A stretch of 64,000 bases of DNA from Epiperipatus broadwayi (taxonomy: Eukaryota > Onychophora > Udeonychophora > Euonychophora > Peripatidae), in assembly GCA_028023455.1 (NCBI GenBank), contig JAQFVV010006645.1, forward strand, positions 124,001-188,000. The letters run 5' to 3'. The notes beneath the pieces are model-generated. The model was not told the origin of the DNA. It searched no databases and worked only from the letters and a program-made list of their open reading frames with translations. The translations under genes and the position numbers were made by a program. Shown piece by piece: positions 50,032-62,154 of this stretch. Every line of letters starts with the position of its first letter. The stretch's first letter is position 1.

Positions 50032-51451
50032 TGTAACGTTTTTCATTTTGCTAGGCCTCTACATGCTAATATAAACTGCGCGTGAGTTGATCAAGCTGTG
50101 TCAAAAAAGAAGAAAGTTATATTTCTATTCTAAAAACATAGCTATATTTCCTGATCAACTTGGCCTAGAATTATTGCTAAGTACAATCGTGAGCTGACTC
50201 AGTTTTTAATTTCTACATGAGGGCGCCAGAGTCGTTAGACCCACTGAGTCGGTGTCAAACATATTGTAACTCGTAAACTAAACAGAAAAAAAAGTGCTTT
50301 TAAACTAATCGGTATTGCATCATACCGTAACGAGAACTATTTTCTCCTTTTTGATTATTATTTCTGGGCTTGTTTAAATACATTGGCAAGGTAAATTCCA
50401 TTTTAAATCCCACTAAATTAATAATAAATTTAATACTAAAAAAAAACAACTATTATTAATAACGCACAATGAAAAGGTTGATAAAAGTAAAATCTCTTTT
50501 ATTCTAACAAACTAAACATATTTATAAGTTAAATTACGAATTAACTAAACAGGAAAGTACACACACACCAATCCAGATAATGAATCGATTAACAAAAACA
50601 GATTAAGCAATTAAAGCAATTTAATAGTGTCCCAAGATCTTGTATAAAATTCTTTATTAGAAAGTCCCTTGAATACGAAAAGTCTATATCAGGATGGTAG
50701 TCTAAGCTTAGATAAATAATTGTTTGCAAACTTTTAAGTCACTATCAGGAAAATTTATTCTTAACTTACTGGTAAGTTCATGTAGGTTTATGGAATCCCA
50801 GATCATGAGAATTTCCATTGGTCTCTCCTGCCGGCATCTTCCATTATTGTTCCGTTCTATAGCTGGAGAAAAGGCACGGTTGTAGTGACCCTTTTATTGC
50901 AAGCGGTCTTCACAAGTCCGTTTCCATGCTTGCATGACAGCTTGGTACTAGCAAGGGGCATACCTGTGTAGAAGTATATTTCTTGCCACAGGTTATGCTC
51001 GTGGAAACCTCCAACTTTCAGAGACGTAACTAGAAGTTAAAGAGAAGACCCAGATTGAAGTTGTCATCTCCTTTTTATATCGCGCTCCATTTTTGGAACT
51101 TCTGCACACTCTTTTGTCTTTTTATCAGCATATAAGATAATAATCTTATACACTCTCTCTTAAATTTAAGTTACAAAGTTCTCTTTTTTTTTAGCATTAT
51201 TCTTCCATCTTTAATTAGCTAAAATATTTTTCTTTTAGCTTATACTTTTGGAATTCTTTTAATTTATCTGGATTAGTAATCTGTATGTCATTTATTCTTT
51301 CCAATTAGATAAAAAAAAAATAAGAATGACAATTTTAACCTTCATTGCACGTTTTAACAAAAATTATACTAATCAAAAAAAAATCTAAATTTACTTTTTT
51401 AGCTTTTACCAAATGCCAATATATTTGTAACGTATATAAATAAACGTTACA
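50032..51451 (-). mobile_element. solo-LTR-like element inserted in a TA run
   Basis: It starts TGTAACGTTTTTCATTTT and ends TAAACGTTACA, giving TG...CA with an 8-bp terminal inverted repeat TGTAACGT/ACGTTACA. Both sides are TA repeats, and TCTTTGTAATATAT occurs just outside each side (about 50003 and 51461), suggesting duplication of target sequence. On the minus strand a TATA box (ATATAAAAAG near 51080) precedes an AATAAA (near 50500), the order expected of an LTR transcribed leftward. There are no internal genes. A non-autonomous DNA element is the alternative. Confidence 0.6.
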
Positions 51452-53340
51452 ATATATATATCTTTGTAATATATAACAGTAATGGAAAATCCCATTACAA
51501 AATTTTAAATATAATCCAATATTATTAGTTAAATGATTTATTATAAAATATTCTAAATAAATAATTTTAAACTATACGTCTGCCGTTTACATCTTTATTT
51601 GTTTGATACCCATTTCAATAATCTCCTCAATCAGGTAAATTTAAATATTTAATATTAATGTTATTATTGGCCAACTCAAAATAAAATTTTTGATTCTCTT
51701 GCATCTCCCTGATCACTGTGCCTAAATAAGTATTTACTAATCTAGCATCAGCTGCATTGTTTCATAGATTGTATGGTGGAACTGATAAACTATATTCGAA
51801 CTCAGTACTACGGGCGGCTTCGCTACCTAGATGGTGCTGCAGTTCTGTGTGGTGGTCGAATTCTGCACTATGTTAATGAATCACACGTTTCTGACCATTA
51901 CACTATTTTGAATTATATGTGTTTATTATCATATAACTTGTTAAATGCAAGATAAGATTGTAAATAAAAAATTAAATGGTTTATTGCTCAAAAATTCGTA
52001 AGACTTTCAAACACTAAAAATAACTGCAACTCTTCACACAATGCAATATAATTTTATAACTATATAATTTTTAATGCAATATATAGGAGTATTTAGGTTT
52101 GTTATATTATATAGTATGAAATGATATTTTACTGTTGCATATAAGTTTTGGAAGAACATGTTATCTCATGGTAGTTTTTAAACCATGGTCACTGTGTAAT
52201 ATAGGTAGAATATAATTTTCATTGAAATACTTTTGGTGGATATAAATGTTTTTCAAGAACAATTTGCTTTCTATATGACTGAGATGAATTTTTCTTATAT
52301 ATCATAGATCAATGCTTTTTTTATAAACTTTATTTTTTTGGAATATTTCTAGAAAATTCAATTGAATTATAGAGCTTATTTTGCGAGCTCTATATATATA
52401 ACAGATGAAAGAAGAAAACATTTATTCTATCTTTTTAAACTAACTTATTAGTTGATATATGACCACCATCTAGCATAGTCATAACTTTTTGTATTCTATG
52501 ATTTATAGTGGCACATCTACTGTCATTTCAGTCATATTTCTTTATATCATTATTAAACCTTATTCTTTTCATTGATATTCAGTTTTTCTAAAGGAATCAT
52601 TTTGTAAACATGTTTAAATGTCTTATCTTAACTAAGAATTTGATACATTATTGATTTTTATTGATCTCAGTCAAGTCTGGATCTTTATTAAATTCTGTTA
52701 AAATTTTAAAACAATTTTTAACATGTAATTTAAACTTATTGGAGTATTTTTAAACATTAGAAGTATCAACTCTTGACACTATTTTTTAAAAACTATTTTT
52801 GTCTTTTTAACTTTGCAATTATCTTATATCTCAATCATTTAATACATATATTTGCAGATAACTAAATAAAGTGCAATTCTAGTTTTATCTATTGGACTTA
52901 TTACTCCTCTCTTTGTTTATAATCTGCTACAGTGGCTGATGATTTTGTAGTATCTAAAAAATGAAAGTCATAATTTATTTATATCATGATTGCAAGTATT
53001 TTTAAAAAAGTCAGTGTTGATAGACATAAACACACACGATTTATTCTGTCTTCAAGAAAACACAATAGTTTAGGACTACTAGTTATTCTAAAAAAGAAGA
53101 TAATCGTGAATCTTTGCTTTCAAACAAGGAAATATGTAGTTGAATAAAGCACTCAAATTTGTCTGATATATAATTTATATGATAGTAAAAGCTACATCAA
53201 CAAGAATGTGTGAAGTGGACATTAGAAATTTATTCTGTTTGGTTTCTTAAAAACCTTAGAGAGAAATCAAACAAATCTCATATCAGTTAATAAAGGATAA
53301 AAAATAAACGTTATTATAAAATGTAAGAATATTTTTGATT
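51452..53340. other. AT-rich sequence; one GC-richer patch
   Basis: Mostly featureless. At about 51775-51880 a GC-richer patch contains, on the minus strand, TGAGTTCGAATATAG, which resembles a pol III B box, and may be a SINE remnant. The 60-codon plus-strand frame through it is unlikely to be a gene. Confidence 0.4.
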
Positions 53341-53371
53341 TGTTTTTTAAAACATTTTTTATTTTTTTCAG

Positions 53372-53449
53372 ACAATAACTAGAGAAGAATATTTTTGCTT
53401 CCCATTCGATGAATCACAGCAAAAAGACTTGCATCTTCTAATCACATGA
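53372..53449 (+). other. possible terminal coding exon (weak)
   Basis: A pyrimidine-rich tract ending TTTTTTATTTTTTTCAG (53355-53371) looks like a 3' splice site. The next 25 codons read TITREEYFCFPFDESQQKDL and end LHLLIT before TGA. The composition is protein-like and unlike the flanks. No upstream exon, donor or homology was identified, so this is only a candidate for the last exon of a host gene or a chance match. Confidence 0.18.
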
Positions 53450-53696
53450 TTAAACATGCAAAAGATCATGTGATATTCAAGCACCAAAAGTATGAGTTGA
53501 GATTGCAATCCATTATTTTATCACTCTGCTAAAGTGTAAAGAGTGCTAAAAGAATTGTATTAATTACAAACATTCGCATGTGTTTAAAGTTGGAGTTTAA
53601 TTGGTTAAGCAAATTATTTACTTTTAGAATCAGCATTTTACAGTAGAATAGTTAAAGTTAAGTTTTCTATTAATTAAAAGGAATATAGTTGTTTTT

Positions 53697-53712
53697 AAAA
53701 AAAAAAAAAACA
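53697..53712. repeat. poly(A) run
   Basis: About 16 consecutive A residues. It could be an eroded retroposon tail, but no retroposon body was identified immediately upstream. Confidence 0.7.
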
Positions 53713-53954
53713 TATTTATTTAAGCAATTGATACAACTTTATAACAAAAATGATTACATGAGTACCAAGTAATGTTAAATGATAAATGAGAAGTAAATAC
53801 ATACATAATGTGACCTGAGAAACCGTGTGCAGCATCCGAGTCTCAAGGTTTTTGAATCAACGCTTCAGTAGAGTTCTAGATCTATCCGTTACTTTGTTCC
53901 AATTGAGCAATTATGCATTCCTCTTTGAGCACTAAAGGATATGTTAAAAATCTA

Positions 53955-54075
53955 TGAGTAGTCAAGCGTTGTTAGCTGAGAGATCAGTGCAGCCACCTTG
54001 CAAGCAAGCAGTTGTTTGCAGATGGTTGTTGCGGGTTCGCCTCTCGGACGTTGCTATGACATATGAAAAAAAATC
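53955..54075 (+). repeat. tRNA-derived SINE, family S2, copy 2
   Basis: It matches 12425-12540: GTCAAGCGTT, AGCTGAGAGATCAGTGCAG, CCACCTTGCAAGCAAGCAG, B-box-like GCGGGTTCGCCTCTC, end GACGTTGCTATGACATATG. The B-box (GGTTCGNNTC) is better kept here than in copy 1. An A-rich run follows at 54065. Confidence 0.7.
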
Positions 54076-54084
54076 TATAATGAG

Positions 54085-54180
54085 TATGAAACAGAAAGCT
54101 GAGTGGGTTGGGTGATTGCTGGCTAGATCAGAGACTCACTCCCAATCCACCAGTTCAAGTCTAAGCTTCTTGAGATCTGT
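54085..54180 (+). repeat. tRNA-like SINE head, family S3
   Basis: GCTGAGTGGGTTGGGTGATT resembles an A-box region, and CCAGTTCAAGTCTAAGC, about 50 bp on, resembles a B box. The roughly 71-nt span suits a tRNA-like head. A cloverleaf could not be drawn convincingly. It lies directly after the S2 SINE and may form a compound with it. Sequence from 54190 to 54560 is GC-richer and may be its body or another repeat. Confidence 0.5.
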
Positions 54181-55399
54181 CCATTATTTTCCTATAAGTT
54201 GATCTATTCAGTTCATGATTAAAAGTGTTAACTTTTGTCGTTGAGGTAGACAGTGTGTCAATCCGCTAATTTCTAGTCTTTAGATAGTCTGGGAAAGATC
54301 TTATATATGACTGTCCTCATTTTGGTAGTGTGTTAATGAGGTAAGACACTAATTTGATCATTTATATCTTGGCAGTAATCAGTGCAGACATGGAGATGCC
54401 AGCCCAGGTTTGTTGGTACAACCAATCCGGAGCAAACATTTTATCTCTGATGGTATTACTCTTGATGAGTGTTTTAAACACTTAAAGGGTACTGGTGTTT
54501 GCGTTGCCCAGAACAAAATCGCATCTTGTTAGCCAGATAGCAAAGGATAGAAAACTTGCTAATCTAATGTTAGCGAAATTGCCAGCTTTAATTGCTTGCT
54601 GGACTAAGAATATAGTATTTTATTTAAAACGCAAGCAAAAGTTTTAATACAGTTAACTTACTCCTATAATGTAATAAATTTTAAATTGATCCTTTAAATC
54701 TATTTTCATATCTGCATAATTAAGAATAATTTATTTTTAATATAATAATTTAGAAAAATATATTTATGAGCAAAATTAATTTTAATTTAATTAGTTTAGC
54801 AACATATTTCAGCCATTTATTAAGTTCAAACAATATTCGTTTATCTTCTAATTATTTTCAATTTCATTTTATTTAGATATCATTTTATTCGTAATAAAGC
54901 GTAAATAATCTATTGCAGAATAAAAGGGTCCCAACTAACCCTTTGAAAAGAAACAGTGAAAAAAGGTATTATTCACCAACTTTGACAACAATTAGACAAA
55001 GTTTTAGTATTTTCCAACATTGTTTTGCTTTGATAATTAATTGAATGATTAATTGAACTGATTATAGATTGGTTATCTAAAAAGATTCCTAAGCATATTT
55101 GGAATCTATATTCATTATTAAATTTAATTTAATTACTGTACTTTTTATTATTAATAAATAATTTTATTATTAAAATAAATACATTGTGTTCATTAGTTTT
55201 TTATCTCAATATAATGGACATCTATCTCATGTTCTATTAACAATAAATTCTCCATTCATTTTTTTAAACTCTACAATTTCTGAAGAATACATAATTATCA
55301 TTCACTATTGCACTAATTTTCTTAGTATTGTCTTATTTTTTTTTAATTTTATCTTTATTAATAAAATAGAATTTCTTTTTGTTTGTTAAAAGAGAAAAA

Positions 55400-55990
55400 A
55401 TATTTTTCATTACATATTATCATTTCTCGACCATTGTCGATCACTTCAGGTTAAAAGTTACTAAAGTTTAATCCAACTTCTAAGATCAATAGCTTCTCTT
55501 CTCCATAACATATCAGAAATTTTTTTCATTTAATTCATCCATCTCCATGTGGTCTTTTTCTAAACATTTTATATTCTCTTGAGAACCACTTTAAAACTGT
55601 AACTGTCTTTCTATTAGCATTTCTTTTAGCAATATGTCCAATCCAATTTCATCTATTAATTTTTCAATAAAGTTAATGTTATCCAATTAGATTCTCAACC
55701 ATATGTCTTTTTACTATCTTAAAATACATTTCTGTACATTGTCAAGTGATCTGAATTGTTAGTCTATTAATTGTCCATGTCTCAGATCCATAAGTAAGAA
55801 CTGGTAAAACATATCTATTAAAAATCTTTTTTTTCCAACACATAGGCATATTTTCATTTTAATATTATATTATTTCTAACAAAAGTATTCCATTTAAGTT
55901 TATTGCTATGAATAATCACATTCATTATGTTTGCATCTATATTAATAATATTACTAAGATATTTATTTGTAGTTGTTAATTTTTTCTATT
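55400..55990 (-). pseudogene. LINE 3' relic: post-RT domain
   Basis: Minus-strand frames recover NRYVLPVLTYGSETWTINRL (near 55800), a hallmark found downstream of the RT catalytic block in several LINE groups, preceded by a segment with SNIINIDANIMNVIIHSNKL. Downstream text fits the usual R-x-R-x-x-L-x-W-x-GH region only loosely (RPHGDG near 55540). The RT core and 5' parts are missing and stops are frequent. Third LINE lineage in the window. Confidence 0.65.
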
Positions 55991-56384
55991 TAATATCTTC
56001 TGGAAAAATAAAAAAACAAAACAAATAGTATAAGGAATTACTAAAATAAAAGATTATGATTAATAGCATAATTACTATAAATTTAATTCTGAATTCTTTT
56101 ATAAAAATATACATAAGATTTATAATAATTCAATATCTATAGATTTTTTTATTAGCTCTAGGTAAAAAAAAGTATATATAATACATTGTTAGAAAAATAT
56201 TATATATAAATTTTATCAGATATTATTAGTACAGAACTAAGCAGTATTTCTTGCACATATAGATTTATCTGTTTGTCTATATTCTTTGAATTAATCTCAT
56301 TCTCTCTAGTCAAGATGCAATCTGTAGAGTCTATATAAACATATTGGAGGTTGCCATGGCTACAGATTGAGATTGTTGGTTGTC

Positions 56385-57425
56385 ATTGATATTGGTTAAG
56401 TGTTGATTGCTTTCATGTATTTATATATATATATATATGAGAGGGAACCCAAAAATAATGAGAATTTTTTAATAAAAAATGTTTATTTATTTTTAAGTGT
56501 ATAAATTTAATCTCTTTCAAATTACTATCCATTTGATGCAATACATTGGTCTAAACATATTTTTCATTTTTCAAAGATCTCTCCATTACTTTTTCCCACC
56601 ACTTCTAAGTCTGCAAAAAATGACACATTTCTTCATTCGAGAGATTACAAAAAAATTGCATGAAGCAAGATTGAGCGAATATGGCTAAAAGTGTTTCACA
56701 TTCAACACTTTGAGAGATGACACTTTGTTTTGGTGTGGAGTTTGCACTCTTTTCTTTATCACAAAATGGGATTTTTACATTTTACCATATTACATAAATG
56801 TTTCAAATCTTGCAGATAAAATGCCTGACCATTAAGAACTAAATCTGAAAGAAAAATGTCATTTGTTGAACTTCACTTGTCAAGCTTTTTAGGAATGTAG
56901 TGAATTTAACATTTAAACCACATACAAACTTATGTTTTTATGAGATCAGTTTGCTTATAATCTGTTTCAAACATTACAACTGATTTCCTTGTCATTTTCT
57001 GTTGACAAAAACAGAATTTCACATTGTTCAACCTTATCAGACATTATAAAAAAAAAAAAAATCAATAAAAATATGAAATGTGCTTTACAAAAAATGTACT
57101 ATGTGGGTCCACAATTTCACATGGCAATGTAATTTGACAGATTTATGCAGAAGGATTCCTGCAAAAAAGCATATAACAGCAAATAAGAGAATGATTAGTT
57201 ATTTTGGGGTCTCTCCTCGTATATGTTGTGTATCTTCAAAAATGAATGGATGGATGGATAGATGAGTGAATGGATGGATTATGTATATAAACAATAATTG
57301 GTATTAAGTGTTAATTGCTTTCATGTATTTATATATCTGCCTATATACTGTGTATCTTAATAAATGGATCGATGGATAGATGAATGAACACATGGATAGT
57401 ATAAATAAACAATAATCTAACAATA
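56385..57425. repeat. duplicated microsatellite-bearing unit, split by a mariner
   Basis: A unit of TGCTTTCATGTATTTATATA followed by TGTGTATCTT, then (GGAT)n-like ATGGATGGATAGATGA and ATGTATATAAACAATAA, occurs twice. The second unit is intact (about 57300-57415). The first is interrupted after its TA run by the mariner at 56438-57219 and resumes at about 57226. Confidence 0.7.
56438..57219 (-). mobile_element. mariner-type element, 782 bp, internally deleted
   Basis: Terminal inverted repeats: GAGAGGGAACCCAAAAATAA at the left, matched by TTATTTTGGGGTCTCTCCTC at the right. TA flanks both ends (56436-56437 and 57220-57221). On the minus strand an N-terminal relic (VEQCEILFCQQK, near 57030) resembles the first helix of mariner transposases, and a C-terminal relic (PYSLNLASCNFFVISRMK, near 56680) matches the Y-S-P-D-L-A-P-x-D motif that carries the last catalytic Asp; here D-L-A-P-x-D reads N-L-A-S-x-N, so both acidic positions are lost. 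Full mariners are about 1.3 kb, so roughly 500 bp is missing. Confidence 0.8.
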
Positions 57426-58938
57426 TTTAAAAATTAAAGAAGACAAAGTTGAAATATTTTTCACAAAGTTTATTATATAAGTAAAACATAAAGTAGAGAA
57501 ATATATTTTATGAAATACAAATTAACAATATTATTGAAGCAATAAACATTAAAACCTATACAAAATTTATTGATTATAAAGCATCTACGTTTTTTTGTTG
57601 TATAGCTAAATAATATATTTATATTACAAAAAGAATGAGATGAATAAAAATAATCCAAGTTTTATAACATAAGGAATGAGTGAAAATAAATGTTTTCACA
57701 AAGTTAAGAAATAGATCATTTTATAGTTCATGCAATATTTACATATAAGGTTGATTCATTTTTAATAGAGATAAATTATTAAAAATAAAAATAAAAATCA
57801 GTTTTAATAAAAATACATTCACATTATAAATATATTACACAAAATATTAAAACATAGCAGAGATTACAAAATATAAATACATTAGTATAATTAAAAAATA
57901 TATGAGAAATATGTTGTTATATGAAACCATTAAACAAAGCTATCAAGGCAAAAGGAGGAGGTCACGCAATTGTGATCTGTTTTGTTGTTGTAACGTAATG
58001 AGTTGACTCAGGGCACAAGTAAAACAAGGCAAATTATTGGGTAAAAGGCAAAATCTGTGATTTCTGGGTAAACTGTGTACATTTACCAAAATCGTTCAAC
58101 TTGAGCATTTTATTTAATAAACAAATCCACAGCGTGTACTTAATTTACAACTTCTATTTTGCTTTATTACTGATTTAATTTTTTTTTTAAAAAAAAAGTT
58201 TGCATTTGTTTAATGATTTAAAATATAAAATTTGAAAATCAAATATTTGTTGAAAAATTATACATATGGTGGTCAGCAAAATTTGGATCCATAAGCAATT
58301 TGTATTCTTTCCTCTTAATCTTTGGTTGCTGTTTTTTGAGAGAGATTAAATATTGCGCAGTAAATTAATATCCATTCTAAACTAACAAGGAATAAAAGAA
58401 TACAGACGATGTTAATTTTTTTTTTTTAAAAAAGTTTACAGCGAATATTGTTGGAGAGCTCAAATTCTTTTCTATTTGGTCAATCTAGCTATTTTCATGT
58501 CTTCATTTTAAAATATTCTGCATATCATTAAATATATAAAAAATATATTATAAGGAATTCAAGGGCTTATGAATCCAAACGTTTAAACACGCTGTATGTG
58601 TATTTATATATATTAGTGTATATATGAGTTTGTATTGTATATTTAATAATTATGGTAATCCTTCGTTATAATTAAATATATATATATGCCTTGTCAACAT
58701 AAAATATAATAATTTATATATGTGTGTGTATTTATTCTTATCTAAAGAATAAAAAAAAATAAACGTGTCTCCAAACAACAATTTATTAGCATAGTGAACA
58801 ATATTTATTTTTTCACAGTTTTTCTGTAGAGACGTTGAAGAACTTTTATTCTGTAGTGAATATGTAGGATTGTTATATATATAATAATTAATAAATATAG
58901 TGCTTCAAATATAGTGAGCAGTCAAATAATTAAACTTT
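57426..58938. other. AT-rich sequence without recognisable features
   Basis: No inverted repeat or credible frame. T-rich and A-rich runs at 58180-58200 and 58415-58435 are simple repeats. Confidence 0.5.
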
Positions 58939-59118
58939 CTAAATTTTCCTAATATTGATGAACAATGCATCAACCTTTTTGCTAGATTGCTTAAAACATC
59001 CATATTGAAAGAATGTGCTTACATCTGGATTTGCTAAATAATCTGGCAATGAGGTTAATGCAATGATATCAATAGCATTTGGAAATATATATTTATATTG
59101 ATTATCATCAGTATCCAT
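58939..59118 (-). CDS. small unidentified open frame, possibly coding
   Basis: From ATG at 59118 the frame reads MDTDDNQYKYIFPNAIDIIA and continues through LTSLPDYLANPDVSTFFQYG to a TAG. It has 59 codons and a mixed, protein-like composition unlike most frames in this AT-rich stretch. It lies 400-800 bp from the CCAAT/CpG patch at 59510-59830, on the strand toward which that patch could fire. No homology is recognised and no splice signals were settled. It may be a first exon, a small protein, or chance. Confidence 0.2.
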   Translation of the reverse strand: MDTDDNQYKYIFPNAIDIIALTSLPDYLANPDVSTFFQYGCFKQSSKKVDALFINIRKI

Positions 59119-59509
59119 ACTCAATATAGAGAATTTATATTAGTTGCTTTATTAATCTCATATCTCACCTATCTATCTATTTATATATATATGATATAAA
59201 CAATTGTAATTAAGAAATTACATCAATGTAAACAATCAGAAATAATTTTACCTTTGATTTTTCCAGGAAACTATCAACTACAATTTAATAGTCCTGAAGT
59301 TTTCTCTATTAACCTATAATAGCTCTTTTACCTTGAGTTTGATTTAGATTATTAATATTTAATGACAAACTCATGTCATAAAAATATATAAGGAAAAAAG
59401 GAAAACACTTCAGAATTAGCAGTAAATAAAAAAATGTGAAAATGAACATAGTTTTAAAAAAATACCTAGTTTCATTGTTTATCAAAGATAAAATTCATAA
59501 ACCATACTT

Positions 59510-59830
59510 TAATTCTTCAACCACCTCTTACGAGGCATCTCGTCGACATCTGATGTCACACTAATTCTGCTAGTTTTAATGGTAGAATATTCGTTTGACA
59601 GTTATTGATTAGGTTTTTAAAAGTTCTGTAAGATGGTGCCCTCTTCCGAATTATTTTACAAATAAAAAATAAAAAAAAAACCGCATTTAAAACTAAACAA
59701 AGAAGAATCTTGTCGGTGATTGGCTGTCAGCCGGCTCTCAGCCGAAAAAGACATTCTGATTGGCTGGAAAGAACAAAGAAACCGCCTGATCAAAGAAAAT
59801 AAAGAAAAACGCTGAGATTTTCATTTCAAA
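59510..59830 (-). promoter_or_regulatory. promoter-like patch with paired CCAAT boxes and CpGs
   Basis: Two GATTGGCTG motifs (59718 and 59758) are inverted CCAAT boxes 40 bp apart, the spacing and context of NF-Y pairs. Between them lies GTCAGCCGGCTCTCAGCCGA, which is GC-rich for this window. CpGs cluster at 59530-59545 (ACGAGGCATCTCGTCGAC) and continue to 60010. Transcription direction cannot be fixed; the minus-strand call rests on CCAAT orientation and the nearby open frame. Confidence 0.35.
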
Positions 59831-61049
59831 TGTAATTTAAAGTATTAAAAAAATATAAAATGAGAAATTAAAATAGTTTTTTAAAAAATATACTAAAAAA
59901 ACAAAATTATTTTCGAAAAATATTGAAGATTTTAGTAAAAATATTTAAGATTTAGCAAAAAGAAATCTTTACTTTTCCAGAATGTAAAATTGAAAAAGCG
60001 TTTGCGTCAGCACTTTTTGTTTAGACATTCGCTTTATATTTGCCGAAATTGAATATATTTTATAATAAATAAATAGAAATTTATTTTTGAAAGAACTTTC
60101 GTTCTCTTTCATAACCTGAAAAATTAGTAATATACTTTTTATAAACGTATCTGAGTTGAATTTAATATTATAGGCGAATATGTTTTAACAATAGGCTTTG
60201 TCTTCAGTTTGTGAGTTGGCCAATTAAAAGATTTGATTTTTACCTCATACAACCAATAATATAATTAGCGGTTAAAGGGTTAAATGTTATTTATTTCTTT
60301 TAAATGCATTTTATATAAAAATAAATTTAAATTAAATATAACTATATAAAATGGTATGTCATAAGTCCAATATTATATATACATATATAATTTTAAGGAT
60401 GACACTATATTACAATTGATTTACTATTGAATGTAATCAGTTTAGTTATGGCACAGGTAAACCATGAATAAATACAGATAAAAAACTAAATTTTACTAAT
60501 TGTTAATAAATATTAGACATTTACCATTTGTTCAAATTTAAGCACTTTTTATTTTAATTATAAATAAATTAAATGCTCATCTGACAGTTTCTGAGAAAAA
60601 ATAACTTCAAAAAATTTGGTTATATATTTTTATAAATATTTATCTGGAAGGCCACTTGAAATTGAGGTATACAAAGATAAAATTACAAATGATAATCATT
60701 CTCATAAATCATTATTTAATCATGTGATAATATTTTTCTACATATCATTTTAAATGTGTTTGTTTGATCTAATAGAGAATCTAAATTTGATGAAATATCC
60801 AAATAATTGTGGACGTATTGAAAATACTGTAAAGCTTTTTTTCTATATGACAGAATTTAATAAAAATAATGTTTATGTGTATATATTCAATTCATATAAT
60901 ATTTATTCTCAGTCTTAATCATTATTTACCTCAATGACTCATTTAAGAAAATGTTAAAATTAGAATTATCTTTTTAAAATATACTAAATATTCCAATCAA
61001 TCTTTTGTTAATAACTTTATTGTATTTAATAATGTACTGCATCACTTTT
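59831..61049. other. AT-rich sequence without recognisable features
   Basis: No inverted repeat, tandem array or coding relic seen. The first 250 bp keep a few CpGs next to the promoter-like patch. Confidence 0.5.
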
Positions 61050-62020
61050 ATTTTTATTTCCTGGTTGTCTCACCTATATGAACAAGTTTAACTTTTTCCA
61101 GATTGAAAATGTGTCCATGTTCCTTTTCATGATCCAAAAATACAGATATATGCACTGAATTTTCCTTAGCTTTCTTATATAAATATTTATGCTGTTTAAT
61201 TTTAGATTTTATATTAGCATAGAATTCAATGTAATATATAGTGGAACACCCTAGGTCATTACATTGAACAGCTTACACAATTTATAAAAATTCTACTCTA
61301 TCAATTTTAATTTTTGTATTATTAATCAGTCTATTTTAAATAATTAGCATTCTAAAGCCCACATTAAATATTTGATTATATTTTTTTTTCTTATTTTAGT
61401 TGCAATAAAATAAGTCCATGGCACAATCACCCAAGACATTGTTTTTTATACTTGCAATTTTTCATCTCATTTTAAAATTAAAATTTATTATTTTGTAAAG
61501 GGTTTTTCTCTTTATATCAAATTTTAGCTAGTTCCTCCACATATGCCTCAATATTATGCTTCTAATCTAATGCACATCCACATAAGTGATTATTCTGATT
61601 TAAAAAGCCCTTAAAATTAGAAAGTTTATATGGCATTAGAGTTTGAGGTTGTGGATGTATAGTATTTCTAATCTCATTTACAACATTTAGTCCAAATTAT
61701 TTTACACCCATAATTTATTTAAACCTTATTTTTTTCATAATTTCCTATACATGTCTATTAAAACATCAGAAGGTTTACACATGAACACTTTATCAATACA
61801 TCTTTTACAAATGACATTTCTGACTTGTTTGAAGAGTAGCAGTGTTATTTTATTTTTTATTTACACAAGTGTTACAAATAATGCAAATACATGGAAATCC
61901 TATAGACCCAGTGTCCTTTAATCTATAATATACATTATTAAATATATCACTATTAATCCATTTAAAAGTGTAAATATTATATCTGACAAAATAAAATGAA
62001 TATCATGCTGGAGTAGGAAT
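61050..62020 (-). pseudogene. retroelement relic, possibly GIY-YIG-containing (Penelope-like)
   Basis: On the minus strand near 61260-61070, frames give VQCNDLGCSTIYYIEFYANI, then IKQHKYLYKKAKENSVHI and HIFNLEKVKLVHIGET. The order C-x-D-x(n)-YY-x-E...K-x-H resembles the GIY-YIG endonuclease that ends Penelope-like elements. Further upstream (61850-61560) are Cys-containing pieces (CKRCIDKVFMCKPSDVLIDM, NHLCGCALDYKHNIEAY) that I cannot place. Frameshifts are many and no RT motif was found. The assignment is tentative. Confidence 0.35.
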
Positions 62021-62154
62021 CTGAATCACATCATCTAAAATATTATTTACTTATCTAATTTCCTCTATACCAAAAGCAAAAACATTAATAAATAATAGGG
62101 ATTTCAACTTGCTGAACATTTTTGCTTAGTTATATCATAACTGAATTTAATTAA

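Noticed and set aside
51773-51955. 60-codon plus-strand frame in a GC-richer patch
   Set aside because: The minus strand shows a B-box-like motif, so a SINE remnant explains the patch better than a gene.
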